Assembly (NCBI GenBank): GCA_947476295.1
Contig: CANJQC010000051.1
Span: forward strand, 1 to 34,969
Reading direction: 5' to 3'
DNA: 34,969 nt
Source of the DNA: Planctomycetaceae bacterium
GTDB lineage: Bacteria > Planctomycetota > Planctomycetia > Planctomycetales > Planctomycetaceae
A program made the position numbers and the translations under genes. The stretch's first letter is position 1. Each line of letters opens with the position of its first letter. The notes below the pieces were generated by a model. That model did not search any database. It worked only from the letters and a program-made list of their open reading frames with translations, and was not told the DNA's origin. Shown here in pieces: positions 1-6,993 of the stretch.

Positions 1-54
1 ACTCTGACGCTGGAAGCATCTGACAGGGACCATCCCTTGTTTCAACTGTCAAAT

Positions 55-684
55 TCAACTTCCGAACGCGCTGAATTGCGGATGACGCCGTGCCCGTTCG
101 ATCACTGGGACAACCAGGAAAGCCGTCCGCCAGGCACGGCCAAGCTTGATCTGCAACGCCATTTTTGCGAATTCGTCTCCCGCTTGCGTCGCCAAAGCAC
201 GAATTCGAATTTTGTATTTGCCCTCGGACAATGTTTCCACGTTCGCTGATACCAACCCGATTGAGCCCAACATGCGGAAACCCTCTCCATCCGGATCACT
301 TCCAGCGGTTGATTCAGTTCGATCAGCGTTGAAAGTTTGCGTCAAACCGTTGGAAAAATTTCGTGTGTCGATGACGGCAGCAGCCACCAGCTCAGCAGCC
401 ACCAGATACTTTTCCATCAGTAACGGAGGAACGCTGAGCACATCACCGATGTTATCAAAGCCTTTACCAACGTCATCCTGCGGAAAATCTTCCGCCGGTG
501 TCAGGCTGATTCCAAACAGATCTCGAATCGTGTTGTTGTATTCCGCGCGGTTCAGACGATGCAGCGTTGATCGGCCGGCGTGATGAATTTGAGTGCAGTC
601 GAAGTTGTAGAGTTCGTCATAGAAAATTTCGGCGACTTCTTTTCGTGTATTGCCTGTTGGTTCCGGGAATTGGACAGAGAAGTG
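55..684 (-). pseudogene. DUF1587-containing planctomycete protein, internal fragment
   Basis: On the minus strand the frame is open from 684 down to a TGA at 57-55. It reads a clear DUF1587 core: RLNRAEYNNTIRDLFG, then AEDFPQDD, then GFDNIGDVLSVPPLLMEKYL, then a beta-rich stretch ending near EFAKMALQI. Intact relatives continue into DUF1592, DUF1588 and DUF1585 and carry an N-terminal cytochrome c domain with CxxCH. Here there is no CxxCH upstream (an in-frame TGA lies at 687-685), and after MALQI the protein runs into an unrelated Arg-rich tail and stops. A GTG at 441 gives only a 128-residue ORF. I infer a fragment left by deletion and frameshift. The missing C-terminal domains could lie left of the window in another frame. 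The DUF1587 identity is firm; pseudogene status is an inference. Confidence 0.6.
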
Positions 685-1019
685 TCAGTGGTCTCTCCCC
701 CGATCGCTGCGGAGTCATTACTCGAGTGAATTATTGTGACGCCAGCCTGCTGATTCCTGAACCAGTAACCACCGAGCGCAGTCTCGTCCAACAGCAGCGT
801 GGCACCAAACGCAACAATCATCCACGCCGCCAGAATTCGCACGGTGTAGCAGCCCTTGATCGCAACTGCACGACGCCCATCGCCGCTCCCGGATGCATCG
901 GTATCAAGCAACTTGGCCTGCTTGCACTGCGAGTTCGTACAACGGACCCGGCGTCCAAGGAATCGTCCCTCAAGGCGAAACGTGAAGCTACAATCTGCAC
1001 AGCAAAACGACGGATTCAT
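552..1019 (-). CDS. Zinc-ribbon, single-TM protein; likely N-terminal part of the broken DUF1587 gene
   Basis: A 155-residue ORF starting at ATG 1019. A TTG at 1067 would add 16 residues, but the ATG sits directly before the domain. Residues 6-32 form a zinc ribbon (C7-x2-C10 and C27-x4-C32, with GRRVRC between). One hydrophobic segment follows at about 59-78, then a low-complexity polar region. This N-terminal layout, cytoplasmic zinc ribbon plus a signal-anchor helix, occurs in large planctomycete proteins that continue into cytochrome c and DUF1587 domains. The ORF overlaps the DUF1587 fragment by about 130 bp in another frame and ends in residues that have no family match I know. The simplest reading is that both pieces come from one gene that lost its cytochrome domain and reading frame. 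It might still be expressed as a short membrane protein. Confidence 0.5.
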   Translation of the reverse strand: MNPSFCCADCSFTFRLEGRFLGRRVRCTNSQCKQAKLLDTDASGSGDGRRAVAIKGCYTVRILAAWMIVAFGATLLLDETALGGYWFRNQQAGVTIIHSSNDSAAIGGETTDTSLSNSRNQQAIHEKKSPKFSMTNSTTSTALKFITPADQRCIV

Positions 1020-1067
1020 TGCCCTCGACCCAGCTTCTGCAGTGAGTTCAGGATAGTTCGCTGACAA

Positions 1068-1744
1068 TGGCGGGAAAACGACACCAGCGACGGCAGGAAG
1101 AAAATTCTCGCAGTTCTGCGTCTTAACTCGCTATTCGCGGATCTGAATCGCAAAAAAACGGCGACACACCGCGTTTCTCTGACTGCCGGACTTTATTCTC
1201 CTGTAGGAAAAAGGGCTTAGGGAAATCGCAGTCAACGACAGCGGCCCGCATTTTTCTGGAATGCAGATTCTTTGCCACACTCCCTTGTTTTCGCAAGACC
1301 CCAGAAGCCCCCCCCCCCTCGTTGCCACGCCATCGTTCCGGGGAACAGGCCCAGCGACGAGGCAAACGTGGGGGGGGCATCGACTCAACCTTCTCAGGAA
1401 CTTGTCGAGGTTCTCTGCGATCGAAAAACTGTAGCGGATTGAAATGCAGAGCACCGAGAACGCTAAAATCGCTGAGGTCGTAACGATTAGGGTGATCAAG
1501 GTAATCTTGGAAGATTGTACGCCCTTTCAATCGCCGTCAAAGTCAGTGTAAACCTCGCGGAATATACTCAGTCAAACCACCAAAAGTCCGACCGGAATGC
1601 TTTGAAAATACAGGATATTGACACGTTTGCAAGGGCCTTGTAGAGTCGCGTGTCTGATTCATAACTTTGCTAAGCAGCTTTTGCAAAATCATGAACGGCA
1701 TCACCAAAGAGGATAAGGTTTTTCGGCGGGCGATCTGAACTGTG
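1068..1744. other. Intergenic region without a convincing gene
   Basis: Overlapping minus-strand ORFs cover 1123-1530 but are rich in Arg, Pro and Gly across the homopolymer tracts and resemble no family. I see no tRNA or other RNA gene. The only structure is the C-tract/G-tract inverted repeat at 1308-1377. The promoter of the amidase gene probably lies near the right end, but I could not assign -35/-10 boxes. Confidence 0.5.
1308..1377. repeat. Imperfect inverted repeat bounded by an 11-nt C tract and an 8-nt G tract
   Basis: Positions 1308-1318 are eleven C and 1370-1377 are eight G. Next to the tracts, TCGTTGCC on the left roughly pairs with GGCAAACG on the right, so the 70 nt can fold into a long imperfect hairpin. 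The homopolymers are unusual beside the surrounding sequence. It may be a dispersed intergenic repeat, but only one copy is visible here. Confidence 0.5.
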
Positions 1745-2440
1745 ATGAAGCAAATCAACCACGACCAATCAGTGGCGAATTGTTTTAGGAATCTCTTAGA
1801 TCGATTAATGGCGTTGGTCGGCGTTGGTTGTGTGCTGATTGTCTTAAGGAGTCTCCCCGATCGCGTTGTGGCTCAGGAAGGTCGGCCTTGGATGATTTCA
1901 GGATCGACAGCACGAGGGTTATCGGAAGGACGTACGGAAACAAAGGCGAAGGATGCGAAACGCTCATGGATGGCGGATGTTGAAGAAACGGAATGGGAGT
2001 ACATCGTGATTCATCACTCAGCCACAGAATCCGGCAGTGTGGAATCGATTCACGAAGAACATTTGAAACGCAGTGACGCAGAAGGAAACCCTTGGCTGGG
2101 GATTGGTTATCACTTCGTGATTGGCAACGGCCGGGGAATGCCGGATGGGATCCTGCAGGCAACGTTTCGCTGGAAGGAGCAGATTCATGGGGCTCATTCC
2201 GGCAGTACTTTGTTTAATACTCGAGGAATCGGAATCTGCCTGATCGGAAATTTTGAAGACGCTTCCCCGTCAAAGGCGCAGATTAAATCTCTGAAGTCAT
2301 TGGTAAAAATACTTGCGGCGCGTCACCGGATCACTCCGGGAAATCTTATGGGGCATGCTTCGGTGAAAGCGACAGCCTGTCCCGGAAAATACTTTCCTCT
2401 GAACGAAATCAGACAGGTGATTTCCAAAACAAAGTCCTGA
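1745..2440 (+). CDS. N-acetylmuramoyl-L-alanine amidase, PGRP/Amidase_2 type
   Basis: This predicted peptidoglycan hydrolase cleaves the bond between N-acetylmuramic acid and L-Ala of the stem peptide. Numbering is from ATG 1745; a GTG at 1742 directly precedes it. Residues 21-36 are hydrophobic, giving a signal peptide or N-terminal anchor. The Amidase_2 domain spans about 84-220. Its zinc ligands read as H90 (IVIHHSAT), H204 and C212 (GH-x7-C), and the catalytic Tyr is Y122 in IGYHF. The spacing matches T7-lysozyme-like amidases, so the enzyme should be active. A linker rich in charged residues (about 55-83) separates the anchor from the domain. No strong Shine-Dalgarno is visible directly upstream. 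The protein should act in the periplasm on cell-wall turnover or remodelling. Confidence 0.85.
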   Translation: MKQINHDQSVANCFRNLLDRLMALVGVGCVLIVLRSLPDRVVAQEGRPWMISGSTARGLSEGRTETKAKDAKRSWMADVEETEWEYIVIHHSATESGSVESIHEEHLKRSDAEGNPWLGIGYHFVIGNGRGMPDGILQATFRWKEQIHGAHSGSTLFNTRGIGICLIGNFEDASPSKAQIKSLKSLVKILAARHRITPGNLMGHASVKATACPGKYFPLNEIRQVISKTKS

Positions 2441-2555
2441 TCGGTGCTGGTACTAATCAGGTGACAATTTAAATGAGGGTCAGGAAGATCTTCAGGTACA
2501 TGGTTTTGATGTGTCCTCCCCTACTCACACTTTTATAAATCACGGAAGTCATTAT

Positions 2556-3362
2556 ATGTTTAATCGCGTTCGAAGCATGTCGTTCTCGTCAGGTGAACTG
2601 GAATCTCTGTTGCCGAACATTGATCTCGAGATGCTTCCGACCGAGCTGCGGGAAGTTTACGAATCGTGGAGTCAGTCTCCTGATTGCCCGTCGCAGTACT
2701 CCGGTTCGGTCGCAGAATCTGACTGGCCCGTTTCGATCTACGTTCCTGAACGTTACGAAGAAGGTTACGCCTATCCGCTTCTTGTGTGGTTTCACAGTGA
2801 TGCGAATGACGAAGATCAACTGGAAGAGGTGATGTCGGCTGTTAGTTCGCAGAATTATATCGGGCTGGCATTACGGGGCAACCGGACGCATGAAGCAGCG
2901 GGCGGATTTCAGTGGGATGTGTCTTCGCTGCAGTTTGGATCAGTCCCGTTGCAGGATCTGCTGCACGTCACGACATGTCGGTTGCGGCAGGCGTTTCACG
3001 TTCACAGCCAGCGAATCTTTCTGGCCGGTTCCGGCTATGGCGCCGACGCCGCTTTGCAAATGTTGATTCAACGACCGGATTGGTTTGCCGGAGGGATTCT
3101 GCTCGACCCAGCCTGCAAAAGTGATTGCCGAAAGGCAGAACGGCTGACGGGCCTTCGTGGCAAACCAGTGCTGATGAGCGTCTCCCGCAGTTGCCCCGGC
3201 GATACGCTGGCTCGCAGTGTGGAAGCCGTGAGAATCCTCAGATCTGCTGGCGCAAACGTGGATGTCGAACTGACTGAACAACCCGTCGATCCAACAAGCA
3301 GCGAAGCCCGAATACTTGATCACTGGATGATGAACTGCATTAGCCGCGAAGCACTGGTTTAA
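2556..3362 (+). CDS. Alpha/beta-hydrolase-like protein (phospholipase/carboxylesterase type), probably catalytically dead
   Basis: The 268-residue product starts at ATG 2556, chosen because GGAAG lies 7 nt upstream (2544-2548); an upstream start at 2511 has less support. The fold signature is that of the phospholipase/carboxylesterase family: YPLLVWFHSDAND (an oxyanion-type strand, residues 73-85), GLALRGN, a central helix, then IFLAGSGYGADAAL at the nucleophile elbow. The expected GxSxG reads G158-S-G160-Y-G162, so the catalytic serine position is glycine (GGC at 3033-3035). The usual late GH motif carrying the catalytic His is also absent (VDPTSSEARILDHW). I therefore predict a non-enzymatic binding or scaffold protein. 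No signal peptide is evident, so it is probably cytoplasmic. It lies 115 bp after the amidase gene. Confidence 0.75.
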   Translation: MFNRVRSMSFSSGELESLLPNIDLEMLPTELREVYESWSQSPDCPSQYSGSVAESDWPVSIYVPERYEEGYAYPLLVWFHSDANDEDQLEEVMSAVSSQNYIGLALRGNRTHEAAGGFQWDVSSLQFGSVPLQDLLHVTTCRLRQAFHVHSQRIFLAGSGYGADAALQMLIQRPDWFAGGILLDPACKSDCRKAERLTGLRGKPVLMSVSRSCPGDTLARSVEAVRILRSAGANVDVELTEQPVDPTSSEARILDHWMMNCISREALV

Positions 3363-3368
3363 GTTGAT

Positions 3369-4577
3369 TTACCCAATCCACGCATAGTTGGCATTCGGCA
3401 GCGCAACGCACGATTTTGATGCGGCTGTCAGCCGTTGCAATTCGCTGGCGTCTTCGATAGCGATCATGCCCAGTTCATCGACGATGTCCGACGGGATGTT
3501 GCTGTAAAGATAAACGCGGGCGTGACGGAGAGCGTTGATGAGCTGCGTGATTTCGACAGAATCCTGACAGGGTTCGCGGCGCAGGGGTTTTAGGAGTTCA
3601 TCAGGATCCTGGCAGCGTCGCAGCATGGTTGCAGCGGGGCCTTCCGGAATGGGCAGATCTGCAACGACGATGATTCGTCCATCCGACTGTACAAGTCTGG
3701 TAGCCAGCTCGATGGCATTCCCAAATTGTTTCCATCCGGATGCGACATCGCACGGCACTGACAATACAGCGGCCTCGACTTGTTTGCGTGGCTTCACCCG
3801 CCAGACGCGATCGACTAGGTCTTTGCCGGCAGTCATGACGTCTTCCGGCAATCCGGCCAGAATCGCGAGTGGAGTATCGTCAGGGCCAGGAACTATCTGA
3901 ACCGCGAACTGCGTGCCCAGCAGCCAGCCGATCTCATCGACCAGTTGTCGGTATGGGCGCGGCTGTTCGGGCGTGAGTTCCGGGTGCCCTTGAGTCTGCG
4001 ATTGCTGAATCGCATCCAAATCTGAAAACCACGGAAAGATGCCGCTGGTTGTTCCTCGATATCCCAGCAGGCTGTCGGAGCACACGATCCCGATCGTGAC
4101 CAGTAGATCCGCATCGGAAACTCTGCGATTTAAATACACACGGTCACCGGCGGCTGAACTCGCTAGGTAACTCAACTGAGCAGTCTCCGCCGGATCATGC
4201 ACATGCACCGTTAATTGCTGCTGCAGGTGCAGAGGCAGTTGTTCGACAAGGCGACTCCAGCCCGCGTTGGCTGGATCCAGTGGCAGCAGCAGAGCGAGTG
4301 TGATGCCACCGTCAGGCACGGACTGCAACTGTTCGCATACGGCGACCAGCAGATCAACGACATGTGGCGTTTCCGGATCAATCACAATCGCCACCGAATC
4401 ACCCGGCACAACACAGCGTGCAAGTTCCGGCAACCCGAGTGGCTGCAACAGTGCGTTGCGACATTGTTCCGCGAAAGGCTGCGACAATTCGCTGCGCTCG
4501 ACTAATTGCTTCACGCTGTCGGTGCGAACGGCGGCCGTGAGATTGCCGCTGCGAAGGGTGATTGACTCTAGTTCCAT
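3369..4577 (-). CDS. LarA-like protein (DUF2088 family) lacking the nickel-pincer ligands
   Basis: This 402-residue protein is related to nickel-dependent lactate racemase LarA. The N-terminal part has GDSVAIVIDPETPH (residues 59-72), which corresponds to the LarA DxTRP-type motif. HDP at 127-129 matches a conserved LarA His. RVYLNRRVSDADLLV (146-160) precedes GYRGTTSGIFP (172-182), which aligns with the LarA GYSGGRKSILPG loop. At the position of the pincer-cofactor lysine this protein has S178, and the nearby active-site His aligns with D168; the distal nickel-ligand His appears to be Gln near 194. I infer that it does not carry the pincer cofactor as classical LarA does. It lies 32 bp downstream of yidC on the same strand, so the two are probably cotranscribed. 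The substrate is unknown. Confidence 0.75.
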   Translation of the reverse strand: MELESITLRSGNLTAAVRTDSVKQLVERSELSQPFAEQCRNALLQPLGLPELARCVVPGDSVAIVIDPETPHVVDLLVAVCEQLQSVPDGGITLALLLPLDPANAGWSRLVEQLPLHLQQQLTVHVHDPAETAQLSYLASSAAGDRVYLNRRVSDADLLVTIGIVCSDSLLGYRGTTSGIFPWFSDLDAIQQSQTQGHPELTPEQPRPYRQLVDEIGWLLGTQFAVQIVPGPDDTPLAILAGLPEDVMTAGKDLVDRVWRVKPRKQVEAAVLSVPCDVASGWKQFGNAIELATRLVQSDGRIIVVADLPIPEGPAATMLRRCQDPDELLKPLRREPCQDSVEITQLINALRHARVYLYSNIPSDIVDELGMIAIEDASELQRLTAASKSCVALPNANYAWIG

Positions 4578-4609
4578 TTCGATATGACAATTGCGTTGAA
4601 TTGAAGAGA

Positions 4610-6745
4610 TCAGCGTTTCTTGCCTTTGCGGGTTTCTTTTTCACGTTGTTGTTCGGCCTGGTCGCGGGCGTTTTGAGCGGAATCGAGCAACTTCCGGAGA
4701 AAGCCGGGGAGTTTGCGGCCTTCCAGTGGTTTGGCGACCTGACTGGCTTTCAGTTTTGCAGCGGGCTTTGCATTGCTTTCGGGTTCAATCACTTCAACCG
4801 AAGCTCCGGACTTTTGCGTCATGGAACCTTTCCCAAGCAGCATGCGTTCCGCGATGCTCCACAAACTGGACGCGATGAAGTAGATGCACAGTCCTGATGG
4901 CTGATGCCAGAACAGCGCGCCCATGAAAAGCGTCATCATGTTCATCATCTTGTACTGTGCTGCCTGCTGCTCATCAGTGGCGGGAGGCATGAACATTTTT
5001 TGCTGCGTCAGAAACAGACCCACCGTAAACAACGGCAGCAGGCTAAAATCATATCCCAGATAAGGGAGACTGAACGGCAGGCGAAACAGAGCATCCGGTG
5101 CGGCAAGGTTGTTGATCCAAAGCAGCTTCTGCAGCCGCAGGTCCACGGCCGAATTGAGAGCGGTGTACAGGCCAATAAAGATGGGCATTTGAAGGAACAA
5201 CGGCAGGCAACCACCGATCGGATTGATTTTATGCTTCCGCCACAGTTCCATCTGAGCCTTCGCGAGTTTTTCACGATCGTCGGCGTATTTTGCTTTCAGC
5301 TCAGTCAGTCTTGGCTGCAATTCCTTCATCCGCGCTGCACTGATGGCTTGCTTGCGGGAAATCGGAAACATACAGCCGCGAACCAAAACCGTCAGTGAAA
5401 TAATCGCAAGGAAGTACGGAAGTCCAAATGTATAAAACGTGTCCAGCAGGTAATGCATGCCGCGTGCAACGAATCCGAACCAGCCGTAGTTCAAGACCTG
5501 ACCGGCCGCCATTGGTGCCGGGTCGAGAAGTTCACGCCGTTTCGGACCAACGAAGAAAGCAAACTTGTGAGTGACGGCGTCTCCATCGCCCTTTGGTTTC
5601 AACACGACCGTGTTGGATTCCATGCGAATGCTGACATCCGATTTCCGAGGTTCAATCGGATCGGCCCAGATCAGAACTGGAAACGTGCGTTCGATCCACT
5701 TGGTTGCGGAACCTGACCGCACATCATCGGGACGATCATCCAGCGGCGCGACCAGAGCCGCGAAGAACTGTACATCCACGCCGGCATAACGAAATGCAGA
5801 TGTCCATTTTTCGTCTTTTCGCAAACCGTCAAACAGTTCTTTTTTTGACAGCCGGTGCCCTGTCTCCGTTTCGATCTCATCAGCGTACCCCTGAACTGTA
5901 CCAGCAGCCGTCGTGGCGCCTTTTGTGCCGTCAATAAATTCAATGTGAATATCGCGGTACTTCGATGTATGCTCCAGATTTTCCAGCAGCACACCGACCG
6001 GTCCCTGCATTTCGTATTCGACCGACTTTGGCGTATCCGACAGATTGGTCATCTCAATCGCGACCTGCAGCGTGTAAAACGAGGCATCTTCCCGCCACGC
6101 CTTTTCAAGTTCTTTGCCGGTGAGGTTGAGTTTCGGCAGTGTATACGTCTTGCGAATTCGCAGCGACTTGTCCGGTGCTTCATATTCAAAAGTTGCCGAC
6201 GAACCTTTTTCGTTTTCGTCGGTGTCAGACAGCTTCCAATTTGCTGTCTCCAGCGTCTGACCTGCTTTTTCCAGTTGCTTGTCGATCACCGTAAAGGCAG
6301 TTGTAAACGTTCGATCCGGCGTCGGGTTGTTTCCCACGATCCGAGCTTGAAGAGTCTCATCCTTCAGATCTCGAAACTGCGGCGACGTCAACCGCACACT
6401 CTCGATCGCCGCTCCGGCCGAAGTCAAATCGACTGCTAAAGCGTATCCGCTTTCAGGGTCGATGGAGCCCAGCGTAAATTCCTGACTCGGATAATCCGGA
6501 ATTGTCAGATCAGCCTCTGGTTGGGCAAGACCGATTGAATCGGCCGGCGCATCGGGATTGGCAGGATCGCTGGCTTCTGCAGCGATCGCCTGCTCAGGTT
6601 CGCCCTTCGCGGCATCCACAACCTGCTGATCAGCAGCTTTGGGCTTCTTCTTCTCCGGAAAGAACTTCGGCTGGAGGAACTGACTCCAGAGAATCATGAA
6701 CAGCAGCGAGGTCATGAGGAACGTAAAAAGGCGACGGTTTTCCAT
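4610..6745 (-). CDS. yidC: Membrane protein insertase YidC (Oxa1 family)
   Basis: YidC inserts membrane proteins, alone or with the Sec translocon. The start is set at ATG 6745 (MENRRLFTF); a TTG at 6781 would add 12 residues of poor quality. Residues 6-25 form TM1, followed by a charged linker and the large periplasmic beta domain (about 70-400). The Oxa1 core starts near LPYFLAIISLTVLVRG, whose Arg is the conserved hydrophilic-groove residue. A cytoplasmic coiled-coil hairpin follows (MKELQPRLTELKAKYADD), then GGCLPLFLQMPIFIGLY and the remaining helices. The basic C-terminal tail (KETRKGKKR) would contact the ribosome. At 711 residues it is longer than the E. coli protein, mainly in the linker and tail. 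It is the first gene of a probable two-gene operon with the LarA-like gene. Confidence 0.95.
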   Translation of the reverse strand: MENRRLFTFLMTSLLFMILWSQFLQPKFFPEKKKPKAADQQVVDAAKGEPEQAIAAEASDPANPDAPADSIGLAQPEADLTIPDYPSQEFTLGSIDPESGYALAVDLTSAGAAIESVRLTSPQFRDLKDETLQARIVGNNPTPDRTFTTAFTVIDKQLEKAGQTLETANWKLSDTDENEKGSSATFEYEAPDKSLRIRKTYTLPKLNLTGKELEKAWREDASFYTLQVAIEMTNLSDTPKSVEYEMQGPVGVLLENLEHTSKYRDIHIEFIDGTKGATTAAGTVQGYADEIETETGHRLSKKELFDGLRKDEKWTSAFRYAGVDVQFFAALVAPLDDRPDDVRSGSATKWIERTFPVLIWADPIEPRKSDVSIRMESNTVVLKPKGDGDAVTHKFAFFVGPKRRELLDPAPMAAGQVLNYGWFGFVARGMHYLLDTFYTFGLPYFLAIISLTVLVRGCMFPISRKQAISAARMKELQPRLTELKAKYADDREKLAKAQMELWRKHKINPIGGCLPLFLQMPIFIGLYTALNSAVDLRLQKLLWINNLAAPDALFRLPFSLPYLGYDFSLLPLFTVGLFLTQQKMFMPPATDEQQAAQYKMMNMMTLFMGALFWHQPSGLCIYFIASSLWSIAERMLLGKGSMTQKSGASVEVIEPESNAKPAAKLKASQVAKPLEGRKLPGFLRKLLDSAQNARDQAEQQREKETRKGKKR

Positions 6746-6993
6746 AGAATCCAGCCACGAAGCAAGCGTGGTATCAGTCAAAACTCAAACCTGTGCGCAG
6801 CGATGTCAGACCACACGACGCACCGTCAGACCAAATTGAAGCCCGGGAGGATACCCAAACAGAACGCAGTCGTGTATTCACGGATCTTCAGAACCGTGTA
6901 ATCGCCGAACTTTTCTGCAATCCGGAAGCTAAGCGTCGTCAGGACTAAGAATTGGGGTTAAGTTTATAGACAAAATCGAGCATTGACGGAGCA

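Noticed and set aside
1123-1530. Overlapping minus-strand ORFs around the C/G tracts
   Set aside because: They run through homopolymers, are rich in Arg, Pro and Gly, and neither frame resembles a known protein.
2436-2461. Possible terminator after the amidase gene (CCTGAT ... ATCAGG)
   Set aside because: The stem is only 6 bp with a 14-nt loop and no following T run.
6782-6993. Possible small gene between yidC and the M50 gene
   Set aside because: Only a 32-residue plus-strand ORF at 6804 was found, with no family features or clear ribosome binding site.
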